DNA from: Polaromonas sp.
Lineage (GTDB): Bacteria > Pseudomonadota > Gammaproteobacteria > Burkholderiales > Burkholderiaceae_C
Reading direction: 5' to 3'
DNA length: 64,000 nt
NCBI GenBank assembly: GCA_013297865.1
Contig: JAAFIP010000003.1
Span: 1-64,000 of the forward strand
Shown: piece after piece, positions 7,624 through 15,870 of the stretch
Position numbering within the stretch: position 1 is the first letter of the stretch
Layout: the number at the start of each line of letters is the position of its first letter
The notes under the pieces: model-generated
Database searches by the model: none
Told to the model about the DNA's origin: nothing
The model's input: the letters and a program-made list of their open reading frames with translations, nothing else
Program-made: the position numbers and the translations under genes

Positions 7624-10212
7624 TCAATTATTCCCTTGGTGCTGCCAGTAACGCTGTTTAAGCTGGCGCTGGCAGACCACTTGCTGGGGTTGGTCGCTGC
7701 GCCATGTGGCCGCGCCACAGTCAGGGCTGGTGATGCGGCGAATGTGACGGTCGATATAGCGCTGCGCCACCTCGGGTGCGGGGTGGTTAAAGCGGTTGCG
7801 GTAGCCCGACTGGAAGATGGCAATGCTGGGCTTGACCGCATCCAGGAAGGCGTCGGTGGAAGACGTTTTGCTGCCGTGGTGCGGGGCCAGCAGCAGTTCC
7901 GCCCGGATTGGGGCGGCGTCAGCCAGCAGTCGGGCCTCCTGCGCGGCCTCGATATCTGCCACCAGCAAGGCCGTGCGCTGGCCATTGCTGATGCGCAGCA
8001 CGCAGCTCATGGCGTTGGGTTTGCCGGGGGCATCGTAGTCGGCCGCTTGCGGGTGCAGGATCTGAAAGTCCACACCATCCCACTGCCAGCGCTGGCCTGC
8101 GCTGCAGCGCTGCGTAGCCTGGCCTGCAGCGCGTGCACTGATGATCTCGTGGCTTGCCTCCAGGCTACTGAGCAGGGCCGCGCCCGGCTGCATGGCCTGC
8201 ACGGCCAGTGCGCCGCCAGAGTGGTCGCTGTCGCGGTGGCTGACGATCAGGGTGTCCAAGCGCTCGTCCAGGGCACGCAGCAGGGGCACCAGGGTGCGCT
8301 GGCCTGCATCGCTCTCGCGCGAGAAGCGTGGGCCTGTGTCGTACAGCAGGCCGTGGCGGGCGGTGCGCACCAACACGGCGTTGCCCTGCCCTATGTCGGC
8401 GGCCAGCAGCTCAAACTGGCCCGGCGGCGGGCGCGGGGCCTGCCACAGAAGCGCAGGCAGCAGGGCCGCCAGGCCCATGGCACGCAGCGGCCACGGCAGG
8501 CGCAGTGCCAGCACCACACCGCCCACCACGGCCGCAGCGCCCAGCACAAAAGGCGGCGCGGCCACCGACAGCGTCGCCCAGGGCCACAGCGCAAACCACT
8601 GCAGCACCTGGCCCAGCAGTTGCACGCACAGCGCAGCCATGTCCCACAGCGGCGTCCACACTACCCCCAGCATGGCCAGTGGCGTGACCACCAGCGTCAC
8701 CCACGGTATGGCCACAGAATTGGCCAGCAGACCGATCAGCGAGACCTGCTGAAACAGCAGCAGCGATAAAGGCGCCAGCGCCAGCGTGATGAGCCATTGC
8801 TCGCGGGCCACGCCAGCCAGCTTCTGGATGAAAGGATGGTGGCGCAGACCAGGCCCTGGCTCGGGCGCAGCGCTGCGGCCGCTGGCAAACAGCACGCCCA
8901 CGGCGACAAAACTCAACCAAAAGCCTGCTTGCAGCAAAGCCCAGGGGTCGATCGCCACCACCACGGCCATCGCCAGCAGCCACACCAGCGGCCAGGGCCA
9001 CTGCTTGCCCGACAGGCGCAGCAAGGCCACGCTGGCCAGCATCCAGATGGTGCGCTGCGACGGCACGCCCCAGCCGCTGAACAGCGCATAACCGGTAGCC
9101 AGTAGCACACCACCGATCAGCGCGGCGTGCTGCGCAGGCAGCCAGTGCATGGCACGCTGGCTGCGCCGCCACAGCAGGCCCACAGCCAGCGCCGCGGCCC
9201 AGGCAAACATGGTCACATGCAGGCCCGAGATGCTCATCAGATGGGCCACGCCCGTGGCGCGGTAGATGTCCCAGTCAGAGCGCTCGATGGCGGCCTGGTC
9301 GCCCACCACCAGGGCCGCAATCACACCCGCCAGCCGCGGCTCGGTGACCCGCGCAAAGATCGCATCGCGCACCTTCTGGCGCGCCGCCTCGATCGGGTGC
9401 TGCCAGGTGCTGCCGATCATGCGCGGGGCGCTGCCACTGGCCACATCCTTGGGGGTGGCGCGCACATAGCCGTTGGCCTGCAGACCCTGCTCCCACATCC
9501 ACAGCTCGTAGTCAAAGCCATGCGGGTTGGCCGTGCCGTGTGGGGCTTTGAGCCGCACAGTCAGCGCCCAGCGCTCGCCCGCCTGCAGCGCACGCGCGCC
9601 CTGCTGCAGCTCAGCAAAGGGCACGGCAGCGGGGTCTTCGGCGCGCTGCAGGCCGCTGTACCAGGCTAGTGACAGGCGCGGCGGCAATCTGACGCTGATC
9701 GAGCGCGTCGGTTGCGCTGTCGGGCCTTGCATCGGCTCGCTGTCAGCGCTGTCGGCAGCCAGGCCCCGTCGCAGTAGCTGCGCCGACTCCACATCCAGCC
9801 GAAAGCGCAGCCCCGCCTCGCTGCGCTGGGGCATGGCCGCCACGACACCCACCACCTGGATGTCTGCCCCCTCAAGCTCGGGGGCCAGTGCATCGGCCTG
9901 AAAAGCCACGGCCCGCAGGCCTGTGAGCGCAAAGCCCAACAGCGCTGCGCCCAGCATGCACAGCACAGTGCGTGCAGTAGCGTGGCTAATGAAGGGCAAT
10001 GCAGACCCTCTGCTTACTATGAATTTAGTAGCTGCTCCCGCGATAAAACAAAGGGCTGCAGCCCCCATAAGCACATAAAAAGCGCCTGGCCACAGCCTTG
10101 CCTGCTGCAATTGCAGCGCACAGCCCAGCACCCAGCCGGTGAGCAAAACCATCCAAGCAGCCATCGCCGTTGCCAAACTCTGTAATATGCGTGTTGTGTC
10201 TGAACTGCACAA
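7624..10212 (-). CDS. comEC: DNA internalization-related competence protein ComEC/Rec2
   Basis: ComEC forms the inner-membrane channel for single-stranded DNA during natural transformation. The protein of about 862 residues has N-terminal membrane segments and an N-terminal DUF4131-like soluble part, a central competence domain (RATGVAHLMSISGLHVTMFAW), and a C-terminal metallo-beta-lactamase-like domain with SHRDSDHSGG near residue 657. The start is uncertain: TTG at 10212 gives this length and an ATG at 10164 is the alternative; neither has a convincing binding site. An R-family repeat lies in frame inside the N-terminal membrane region near residues 49-62 (reads FIAGAATK). Other com genes are not in the window. 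Confidence 0.9.
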   Translation of the reverse strand: MCSSDTTRILQSLATAMAAWMVLLTGWVLGCALQLQQARLWPGAFYVLMGAAALCFIAGAATKFIVSRGSALPFISHATARTVLCMLGAALLGFALTGLRAVAFQADALAPELEGADIQVVGVVAAMPQRSEAGLRFRLDVESAQLLRRGLAADSADSEPMQGPTAQPTRSISVRLPPRLSLAWYSGLQRAEDPAAVPFAELQQGARALQAGERWALTVRLKAPHGTANPHGFDYELWMWEQGLQANGYVRATPKDVASGSAPRMIGSTWQHPIEAARQKVRDAIFARVTEPRLAGVIAALVVGDQAAIERSDWDIYRATGVAHLMSISGLHVTMFAWAAALAVGLLWRRSQRAMHWLPAQHAALIGGVLLATGYALFSGWGVPSQRTIWMLASVALLRLSGKQWPWPLVWLLAMAVVVAIDPWALLQAGFWLSFVAVGVLFASGRSAAPEPGPGLRHHPFIQKLAGVAREQWLITLALAPLSLLLFQQVSLIGLLANSVAIPWVTLVVTPLAMLGVVWTPLWDMAALCVQLLGQVLQWFALWPWATLSVAAPPFVLGAAAVVGGVVLALRLPWPLRAMGLAALLPALLWQAPRPPPGQFELLAADIGQGNAVLVRTARHGLLYDTGPRFSRESDAGQRTLVPLLRALDERLDTLIVSHRDSDHSGGALAVQAMQPGAALLSSLEASHEIISARAAGQATQRCSAGQRWQWDGVDFQILHPQAADYDAPGKPNAMSCVLRISNGQRTALLVADIEAAQEARLLADAAPIRAELLLAPHHGSKTSSTDAFLDAVKPSIAIFQSGYRNRFNHPAPEVAQRYIDRHIRRITSPDCGAATWRSDQPQQVVCQRQLKQRYWQHQGNN
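10017..10068 (+). repeat. R-family repeat, copy 2, inside comEC
   Basis: The plus strand reads TTACTATGAATTTAG then TAGCTGCTCCCGCGATA, after which the copy diverges and ends GGGCTGCAG. It lies inside comEC and keeps the reading frame open, giving the peptide IAGAAT on the coding strand. Confidence 0.75.
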
Positions 10213-10249
10213 TTGTCAATGAACTTCACTGCTTCCAAGGAGCCCTCTC

Positions 10250-10720
10250 ATGAGCGTTTACGCTAACCTCAAATCTCTCGCCATCGAACTACCCGCCGTG
10301 TCTGCGCCTGCTGCGGCCTATGTGCCTTTTGTGCAAACCGGCAAGCTGGTGTTTGTCTCGGGCAACATCGCCCGCAAGGATGGTGCAGCCTGGGTGGGCC
10401 AGCTGGGCAAAAACATCAGTGTGGAAGAAGGCAAGCTGGCCGCGCGCAGCTGCGCTATCCAGTTGATGGCGGCCCTGCAGGCGGCCTGCGCTGCCAACGG
10501 CGGGGATTTAACCAGCGTCAAGCGCATCGTCAAAGTCATGAGCCTGGTCAACTCCACGCCCGAATTTACCGAGCAACACATCGTCACCAATGGCTGCTCA
10601 GAGCTGATTGGCCAGGTGTTTGGCCCCGTGGTGGGCGCCCATGCCCGCAGCGCTTTTGGCGTGGCGCAGATCCCGATGGGGGCCTGCGTGGAGATTGAAC
10701 TGATTGCCGAGCTGAACTGA
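10250..10720 (+). CDS. RidA/YjgF/YER057c/UK114 family protein
   Basis: The 156-residue protein matches the RidA superfamily. RidA itself hydrolyses reactive enamine/imine intermediates released by PLP enzymes such as threonine dehydratase. The N-terminal VFVSGNIARKDG and the C-terminal HARSAFGVAQIPMGACVEIE segments are typical, and the latter carries the Arg that binds the substrate carboxylate in active members. It is slightly longer than RidA proper (about 130), as in the RidA-like subgroups, so the exact substrate is open. AAGGAG lies about 10 bases before the start. A terminator follows the gene, so it is probably monocistronic. Confidence 0.88.
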   Translation: MSVYANLKSLAIELPAVSAPAAAYVPFVQTGKLVFVSGNIARKDGAAWVGQLGKNISVEEGKLAARSCAIQLMAALQAACAANGGDLTSVKRIVKVMSLVNSTPEFTEQHIVTNGCSELIGQVFGPVVGAHARSAFGVAQIPMGACVEIELIAELN

Positions 10721-10752
10721 CACCAGCCCTTTCGCTTTCGGCTGTGTTTTTT
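10720..10752 (+). terminator. intrinsic terminator after the RidA gene
   Basis: ACACCAGCC pairs with GGCTGTGT (one bulged base) around a CTTTCGCTTTC loop and is followed by a run of six or more T. It starts at the stop codon of the RidA gene. Confidence 0.7.
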
Positions 10753-10842
10753 GCGAATTTCCACTCTGCGTTTAGCCTATAAGTTACAATAAATCACGTT
10801 CTGTCTGTGTTAAAACCATCAAGTTACTAGTTATCACCTAAT

Positions 10843-10865
10843 CAATTTGTACGATTCACAAATTG
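10843..10865. promoter_or_regulatory. perfect 8-bp inverted repeat upstream of a tail-anchored protein gene
   Basis: CAATTTGT (10843-10850) and ACAAATTG (10858-10865) are separated by seven bases in an AT-rich region that probably holds the promoter of the gene starting at 10909. It resembles an operator for a dimeric regulator; the regulator is unknown. Confidence 0.35.
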
Positions 10866-10908
10866 TCACAGAAAGCGTACTCTAGCTACATTTAAGGCAG
10901 TTCATAAA

Positions 10909-11586
10909 GTGGCAGTGATTACTCAGCAGGATTTGAAGGCGAGGTTGGACGACTTTGTGGTGCGCACAGAGCGTGGCAACGACGTGGTGCGCCGCAATCC
11001 GCGCGAGATGCCGCGCAGGCTGCGCGTGCTGCTGCTGGCTGTTGACGGCAGCCACACAGTGCAGCTGTATGTGCAGACGCTCAAGGGCTTTGGTGATATT
11101 TCCGAACTGCTGGTCGAGCTGATTGGGCTGGGACTGGTAACGCTGCGCGCGCCGCAAGAAGTCAAATCGATAGCAGAACCCAAGGACCAGTTTGCCGAGC
11201 TCAACCAGTTGCTGGACGACTCGCGTTTTAACTCGGCCCAGGCCGCCGATGTGCTGTATGGCAAAACATCGGCAGGCAGCTTTGACGAGATGCTGCGTGT
11301 GGCCCAGCTGGAGTCGCCCGACTTCAGGCCCAAAAAGACAGCGCCGCCTGCGCCTGTCAGCCCAAGCCAGCAAAAAGCCCAGCTCGACAGCCTGTTCAAG
11401 CTGCTGGACGCTATGCGCGGCGAACGCAAGAACATGCGCCACCGCCTGGCCAAGATGGAGCGCCTGCGCGCCGCAGCCATCAAGCTGGACCGGGAGAACC
11501 AGCGCCTGTTCAACACCGCTTTTGCACTGGGCACCGTCTGCGTGGCCCTGCTGGTCAGCCTGCTGCTGGTGGTGATACGCCGCTGA
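10909..11586 (+). CDS. hypothetical C-tail-anchored protein with winged-helix-like N-terminus
   Basis: I do not recognise a named family. The start codon is GTG, with AAGG about 12 bases upstream. Residues about 35-80 (PRRLRVLLLAVDGSHTVQL onwards, ending in GLGLVTL) have the pattern of a small winged-helix module. Residues about 125-155 are Pro/Lys-rich, about 160-200 are charged and likely helical or coiled coil, and 203-223 form one hydrophobic segment followed by RR. The domain would face the cytoplasm, held by a C-terminal membrane anchor. It lies convergent with parC. A regulatory or scaffolding role is possible, but that is inference. Confidence 0.6.
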   Translation: MAVITQQDLKARLDDFVVRTERGNDVVRRNPREMPRRLRVLLLAVDGSHTVQLYVQTLKGFGDISELLVELIGLGLVTLRAPQEVKSIAEPKDQFAELNQLLDDSRFNSAQAADVLYGKTSAGSFDEMLRVAQLESPDFRPKKTAPPAPVSPSQQKAQLDSLFKLLDAMRGERKNMRHRLAKMERLRAAAIKLDRENQRLFNTAFALGTVCVALLVSLLLVVIRR

Positions 11587-11632
11587 ATGCGGCTGACCAC
11601 ACACGGGTCACAGGCAAGCATTCTGCGCCCGC

Positions 11633-14020
11633 TTACTCCACCCTGAGTACACCCGTGGGCTTGAAGCCCAGATCCGCAGCCTTGCCTTTGCGTGCGCGGG
11701 CCGCACGGGCGTTGTTCAGGCTGCGGATTTCCAGCTGCTCCTCGCGCTCCTTGCCGCCGCGGCCAATGCCGATGATATTGACGCTGCGGGTGTAGGCTGC
11801 CGCGCCTGCCAGGCTGTCCTTGGCCTCCAGGTCCATCAGCATCAGGCCGCGCCCGCCATTGGCCATGGCCTTGAGCTCGCTGATCTCGAAGGTCAGGAAT
11901 CGCCCGCCGGTGGAGGCGCAGGCTACATGCGTGGCTACTACAGTTTTGATAGCTGCTCCCGCGATATTCTGTTGGGCTGCGGGCAGATTGATCTCTAAAG
12001 GTGAGGGTCTGCAGACGGTTTCACCCTCGCCGCAGCTGATAAAGGCCTTGCCCGCCTTCTGGCGCGAGACCATGTTCTCCACACTGGCGATAAAGCCGTA
12101 GCCACCACTGGCGCTGACCAGCAGCTGCGCGCTGGCCGCACCGGCAAAGTAGTGCATCAGCGAGGTGCCAGACTCCAGCTCGATCAGTGTGGTGAGGGGC
12201 TGCCCGTCGCCGCGCGCGCCCGGCAGCAGCGACACTGCCACCGAGTACACCCGCCCATTGCTGCCAAAGGCCAAGAGCGTATCGATAGTGCGGCATTCGA
12301 AGGTGCCATACAGCGCATCACCCGACTTGAAGGCAAAGCTGCTCGCATCATGGCCGTGGCCCGAGCGCGCGCGCACCCAGCCTTTGCTGCTGACCACCAC
12401 GGTGACTGGTTCGTCAATGATCTTGACCTCGGCCACGGTCTTCTTCTCGGTCTGGATCAGGGTGCGGCGCGGGTCTTTGGCCGGATCGCCATACTGCTTG
12501 GCGTCCTGCTCAATCTCCTTGACCATCAGGCGGCGCAGCGCAGCGGGGCTGCCCAGAATCTCTTCGAGCTTGCCCTGCTCTTCGCGCAGCTCCTTGAGCT
12601 CGGTTTCGATCTTGATGGCCTCCAGGCGCGCCAGCTGACGCAGGCGGATTTCGAGGATGTCTTCGGCCTGCCGGTCGCTGAGGCTGAAGCGCGCAATCAG
12701 CGCAGCTTTAGGCTCGTCGCTCTGGCGGATGATGGCAATCACCTCGTCAATGTTGAGCAGGACAATCTGGCGGCCTTCCAGGATGTGGATGCGGTCCAGC
12801 ACCTTCTCCAGACGGTAGCGCGAGCGCCGCTCGATCGTCTGGGCACGAAACTCGATCCACTCCATCAGCAACTGGCGCAGGCTCTTGAGTGTGGGGCGGC
12901 CGTCGATGCCAATGGCCGTCAGGTTGATCGGCGCCGTGGTCTCCAGGCTGGTGTGGGCCAGCAGCGCGGTGATCAGGTCGTTCTGCTCGATCTTGCTGGT
13001 CTTGGGCTCAAACACCAGGCGCACTGCGGCTTCTTTGTTGCTTTCGTCGCGGGCCACGTCCAGCAGGGCCAGCATGCTGGCTTTGAGCTGGAGCTGGTCC
13101 TGGCTGAGCGATTTTTTGCCAGCCTTGACCTTGGGGTTGGTGATCTCTTCGATCTCTTCCAGCACTTTCTGCGTGCTGGTGCCCGGGGGCAGCTCGGTCA
13201 CCACCAACTGCCACTGGCCGCGGGCCAGGTCTTCAATCTTCCAGCGCGCACGCACTTTCAGCGAGCCGCGGCCTGTGCGGTAGGCGTCGGCAATATCGGC
13301 CGGGCTGCTGATGATCTGGCCGCCATTGGCATAGTCAGGGCCCGGGATGAGCGCAAACAGCTCTTCATCGCTGAGCTTGGGGCTTTTGATCAGGGCTACG
13401 CAGGCGTCGGCCACTTCGCGCAGGTTGTGGCTGGGTATCTCGGTGGCCAGGCCCACGGCGATGCCTGAGGCACCGTTCATGATGTTGAAGGGCAATCGCG
13501 CAGGCAGCTGGCGGGGCTCTTCGGTGGAGCCGTCGTAGTTGGGGATGAACTCGACCGTGCCCATGTCGATTTCGTCCATCAGCAGGCTGGTAATGCGGCT
13601 CAGCCGCGCCTCGGTGTAGCGCATGGCGGCAGCGCCGTCGCCATCGCGGGAGCCAAAGTTGCCCTGCCCGTCGATCAGCGGATAGCGCTGGCTGAAGTCC
13701 TGCGCCATGCGCACCAGGGCGTCATAGGCGGCCTGGTCGCCGTGGGGGTGAAAGCGGCCCAGCACATCGCCCACCACGCGGGCGCTTTTGACTGGCTTGG
13801 CACCGCTGGCGCCATTGGCCCCGCCAAAGCCCAGGCCCATGCGCGACATGCTGTACAGGATGCGCCGCTGCACGGGCTTTTGGCCATCGCACACATCGGG
13901 CAGTGCACGGCCCTTGACCACGCTCAGGGCGTATTCCAGGTAGGCGCGCTGCGCATAGGTGGCCAGGTTCAGGCTGTCATCGGTTTCGCCGGAAAAATCT
14001 AAATTCGGTTGGTCGTTCAT
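11633..14020 (-). CDS. parC: DNA topoisomerase IV subunit A
   Basis: ParC is the DNA-cleaving subunit of topoisomerase IV, which separates daughter chromosomes. The catalytic Tyr is Y135 in [11 protein letters not shown], and the N-terminal [12 protein letters not shown] and GRFHPHGD motifs are present. At the positions matching quinolone-resistance residues of E. coli ParC (Ser80, Glu84), this protein reads Q96 and D100. Its 795 residues fit the family. An R-family repeat is inserted in frame near residues 678-693 of the C-terminal domain (reads [12 protein letters not shown]). The partner subunit gene parE lies 1.8 kb further on the same strand, with a lytic transglycosylase and a GNAT gene between. 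Confidence 0.96.
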   Translation of the reverse strand: MNDQPNLDFSGETDDSLNLATYAQRAYLEYALSVVKGRALPDVCDGQKPVQRRILYSMSRMGLGFGGANGASGAKPVKSARVVGDVLGRFHPHGDQAAYDALVRMAQDFSQRYPLIDGQGNFGSRDGDGAAAMRYTEARLSRITSLLMDEIDMGTVEFIPNYDGSTEEPRQLPARLPFNIMNGASGIAVGLATEIPSHNLREVADACVALIKSPKLSDEELFALIPGPDYANGGQIISSPADIADAYRTGRGSLKVRARWKIEDLARGQWQLVVTELPPGTSTQKVLEEIEEITNPKVKAGKKSLSQDQLQLKASMLALLDVARDESNKEAAVRLVFEPKTSKIEQNDLITALLAHTSLETTAPINLTAIGIDGRPTLKSLRQLLMEWIEFRAQTIERRSRYRLEKVLDRIHILEGRQIVLLNIDEVIAIIRQSDEPKAALIARFSLSDRQAEDILEIRLRQLARLEAIKIETELKELREEQGKLEEILGSPAALRRLMVKEIEQDAKQYGDPAKDPRRTLIQTEKKTVAEVKIIDEPVTVVVSSKGWVRARSGHGHDASSFAFKSGDALYGTFECRTIDTLLAFGSNGRVYSVAVSLLPGARGDGQPLTTLIELESGTSLMHYFAGAASAQLLVSASGGYGFIASVENMVSRQKAGKAFISCGEGETVCRPSPLEINLPAAQQNIAGAAIKTVVATHVACASTGGRFLTFEISELKAMANGGRGLMLMDLEAKDSLAGAAAYTRSVNIIGIGRGGKEREEQLEIRSLNNARAARARKGKAADLGFKPTGVLRVE
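11936..11988 (+). repeat. R-family repeat, copy 3, inside parC
   Basis: The plus strand reads GATAGCTGCTCCCGCGATAT then TCTGTTGGGCTGCGGGC. It lies inside parC, in the C-terminal DNA-wrapping domain, and reads through in frame as [12 protein letters not shown] on the coding strand. Confidence 0.85.
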
Positions 14021-14055
14021 GGAGTCAGATCAAAAATATCAAATACGCTGCGCGC

Positions 14056-15027
14056 TCACTGCACGGCGGCTACAGGCTCTCTGGAGGATGCCGCTGGCGT
14101 GCCCGCCAGCGGCGGCACCATATTGCCGCGCCCCGTGGCGCCGCCGGGGCTGCCCGGGCCGCCGATTTCCATCCGCACGCGCGCAGGCTGTTTGGTATCG
14201 CCCGCTTTGGCAGGCAAAGCGGCCATTGTGGGCGGCTTGAGATAGGTGTAAATCTGCATCACGGTTTTCACATAATTCTGCGTCTCGGGAAAGGGCGGAA
14301 TCTTGTTGCCGTAGCGCTTGACCGAGCCCTCGCCTGCGTTGTAGGCGGCCAGGGCCAGCTCGGTATTGCCGGGGAACATGGTCAGCAGGTCGCGCAGATA
14401 GCGGCTACCCGCCTTGATATTGGTTTTAGGGTCAGTGAGTTTTTTCTCAATCGTGGTCTTGGCATCGGCCTGCACACCGTAGCGCTGGGCCGTGGGCGGC
14501 ATGAGCTGCATCAGGCCCACAGCACCCTTGGGCGAGACCGCGTTGGTGTCAAAACCCGACTCGGTGGCGATCAGGGCCTGCAGCAGTTCAAAATCGATTT
14601 TGTGGGCTACAGAGGCTTCGCGCAGATGGTGTTTGACGGCCTTGAAATCGGGCGACACATCGAAAAATGTCAGCAGTCTGGGAGCGATTTTGGGCGCTTC
14701 AGAGCGCGGCGCGGCAGTGGTTGTGCCAGTAGATTTGGCAGGTGCAGGCGTGGCCGCTGCGCCGTCCTTGGTGTCGAAATTTTCTCCACCCTTGTAGTAC
14801 AGCTCATACCGGTCGTCCACTTTGTAGGACGCAAAATTCGGCACGCCTTTGGCATCGACAAAGCCCCAGATATCCGCCCAGGCGCTCTGCGCCAGGCCCA
14901 GCATGAGCAGTGCACTGCAGAGCATCTGCTTCCAATTTAATAGCTGCCCCCGCGATATTCTATTGGCCTGCAGGCCTAAAAGACCTATAAAAAGGCCTCG
15001 CAGTCGGGTCACAAAGATCGCTGTCAT
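14056..15027 (-). CDS. lytic transglycosylase domain-containing protein
   Basis: This is a peptidoglycan-cleaving SLT-type enzyme with an N-terminal DUF4124-like segment. The SLT domain starts near residue 140; the catalytic Glu lies in LLQALIATESGFDTNAVSP and is followed by GAVGLMQLMPPTAQRYGV and the AYNAGEGSVKRYG motif. Two starts are possible. ATG 15027 overlaps the stop of the upstream GNAT gene (ATGA) and gives 323 residues; an internal ATG at 14925 gives a neat signal peptide ending QSAWA. The segment between them is an in-frame R repeat (reads LQANRISRGQLL), so the original gene probably began at 14925. The C-terminal tail is Pro/Gly-rich. It acts in the periplasm. Confidence 0.9.
   Translation of the reverse strand: MTAIFVTRLRGLFIGLLGLQANRISRGQLLNWKQMLCSALLMLGLAQSAWADIWGFVDAKGVPNFASYKVDDRYELYYKGGENFDTKDGAAATPAPAKSTGTTTAAPRSEAPKIAPRLLTFFDVSPDFKAVKHHLREASVAHKIDFELLQALIATESGFDTNAVSPKGAVGLMQLMPPTAQRYGVQADAKTTIEKKLTDPKTNIKAGSRYLRDLLTMFPGNTELALAAYNAGEGSVKRYGNKIPPFPETQNYVKTVMQIYTYLKPPTMAALPAKAGDTKQPARVRMEIGGPGSPGGATGRGNMVPPLAGTPAASSREPVAAVQ
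14932..14992 (+). repeat. R-family repeat, copy 4, in the lytic transglycosylase N-terminus
   Basis: The plus strand reads AATAGCTGCCCCCGCGATAT then TCTATTGGCCTGCAGGCC. It lies between two possible starts of the transglycosylase gene and is open in frame on the minus strand, giving LQANRISRGQLL. The end GGCCTGCAGGCC is a 12-bp palindrome. Confidence 0.85.
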
Positions 15028-15560
15028 ACGCGCAGCTCCAGCCCCTGCGTGCGCCGCTGGGCGTATTCGCTGCGCAGCATCGACAGCACCACCAGCGAGT
15101 CATGGCCCATGCTGCCATCGTGCAGGCGCGTGCGCACCGCATCACGCAGCACGCCCTCCACCACAAAGCCCTCGGTATCGTAGAAAGCCTTGGCGCGGGT
15201 GTTGCGCTGCTTCACATCAAGCCAGAAGCGGTGCGCATTCAAATCCTCAAACGCCACCCGCTTGGCCACCCGCAACGCAGCGCGACCATAGCCCTGCCCC
15301 TTGCGCTGCACCACCATGCGCTTGAGCTCCAGCGACTGGTGCTGGCTGCGACAGCCAATCAGGATCAAAAACCCCGCAGGCTCCAGGCCCTCGCCCGCTT
15401 CGATAATGAAGTGCCGAAAATCCGGAAACCTGATGGCCGCCTCATGCTGGGTGCGATCCCAAGGCGTAATAAACGGCAAATTCTGCGCGTCCTGCTCCAG
15501 TGACAGCACATAGGGCAAATCACTTTGCATCGTGGGGCGTAGGCGGACTCTGGCGGTCAT
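15024..15560 (-). CDS. GNAT family N-acetyltransferase
   Basis: The 178-residue protein fits the RimJ/RimL-like GNAT family of acetyl-CoA-dependent N-acetyltransferases. The acetyl-CoA-binding region is RMVVQRKGQGYGRAALRVAK (Q/R-x-x-G-x-G pattern), followed by the typical FEDLNAHRFWLDVKQRNTRA and AFYDTEGFVVEGVLRDAV strands and helices near the C-terminus. The substrate cannot be told from sequence. Its stop overlaps the start of the lytic transglycosylase by four bases. An E-family inverted repeat lies between it and parE. Confidence 0.85.
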   Translation of the reverse strand: MTARVRLRPTMQSDLPYVLSLEQDAQNLPFITPWDRTQHEAAIRFPDFRHFIIEAGEGLEPAGFLILIGCRSQHQSLELKRMVVQRKGQGYGRAALRVAKRVAFEDLNAHRFWLDVKQRNTRAKAFYDTEGFVVEGVLRDAVRTRLHDGSMGHDSLVVLSMLRSEYAQRRTQGLELRV

Positions 15561-15603
15561 TTTTTTTCTGTTGGGTGGCTGGTTGTTTTTAGGGCGAAAG
15601 CGG

Positions 15604-15831
15604 ACTTCCGGACGCGAAAGGCGCGAAAGTTACGCGAAGGACGCGAAAGAAGACAAAGAAAAGGGAAATGAGAAAAAAGAAAAATAGAGAGATGAAAAAC
15701 TGAATTTGAATTTTCTTTGAACCAAGTACTCACCATTGAAATTGATGGGTTCAAATCAATTTTTTTTATTTTTTGTATTTTTCGGTTTTCTTTCGCGTCC
15801 TTCGCGTAACTTTCGCGCCCTTCGCGTCCGG
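15604..15831. repeat. E-family inverted repeat, copy 2 (parE / GNAT gap)
   Basis: The left arm starts ACTTCCGGACGCGAAAGG (15604) and the right arm ends CCCTTCGCGTCCGG (15831). Arms match over 41 bases with one mismatch. The left arm runs on into purine-rich DNA and the right arm is preceded by T-rich DNA. The element is 39 nt after the parE stop and 43 nt before the GNAT start. Confidence 0.9.
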
Positions 15832-15870
15832 TACCCGATCCCGCCCCCCGCCCTACGAGTATCAAAGTAG

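Noticed and set aside
12152-13468. 438-codon open frame opposite parC
   Set aside because: Same reason: antisense to a well-recognised gene, with typical low-information composition.
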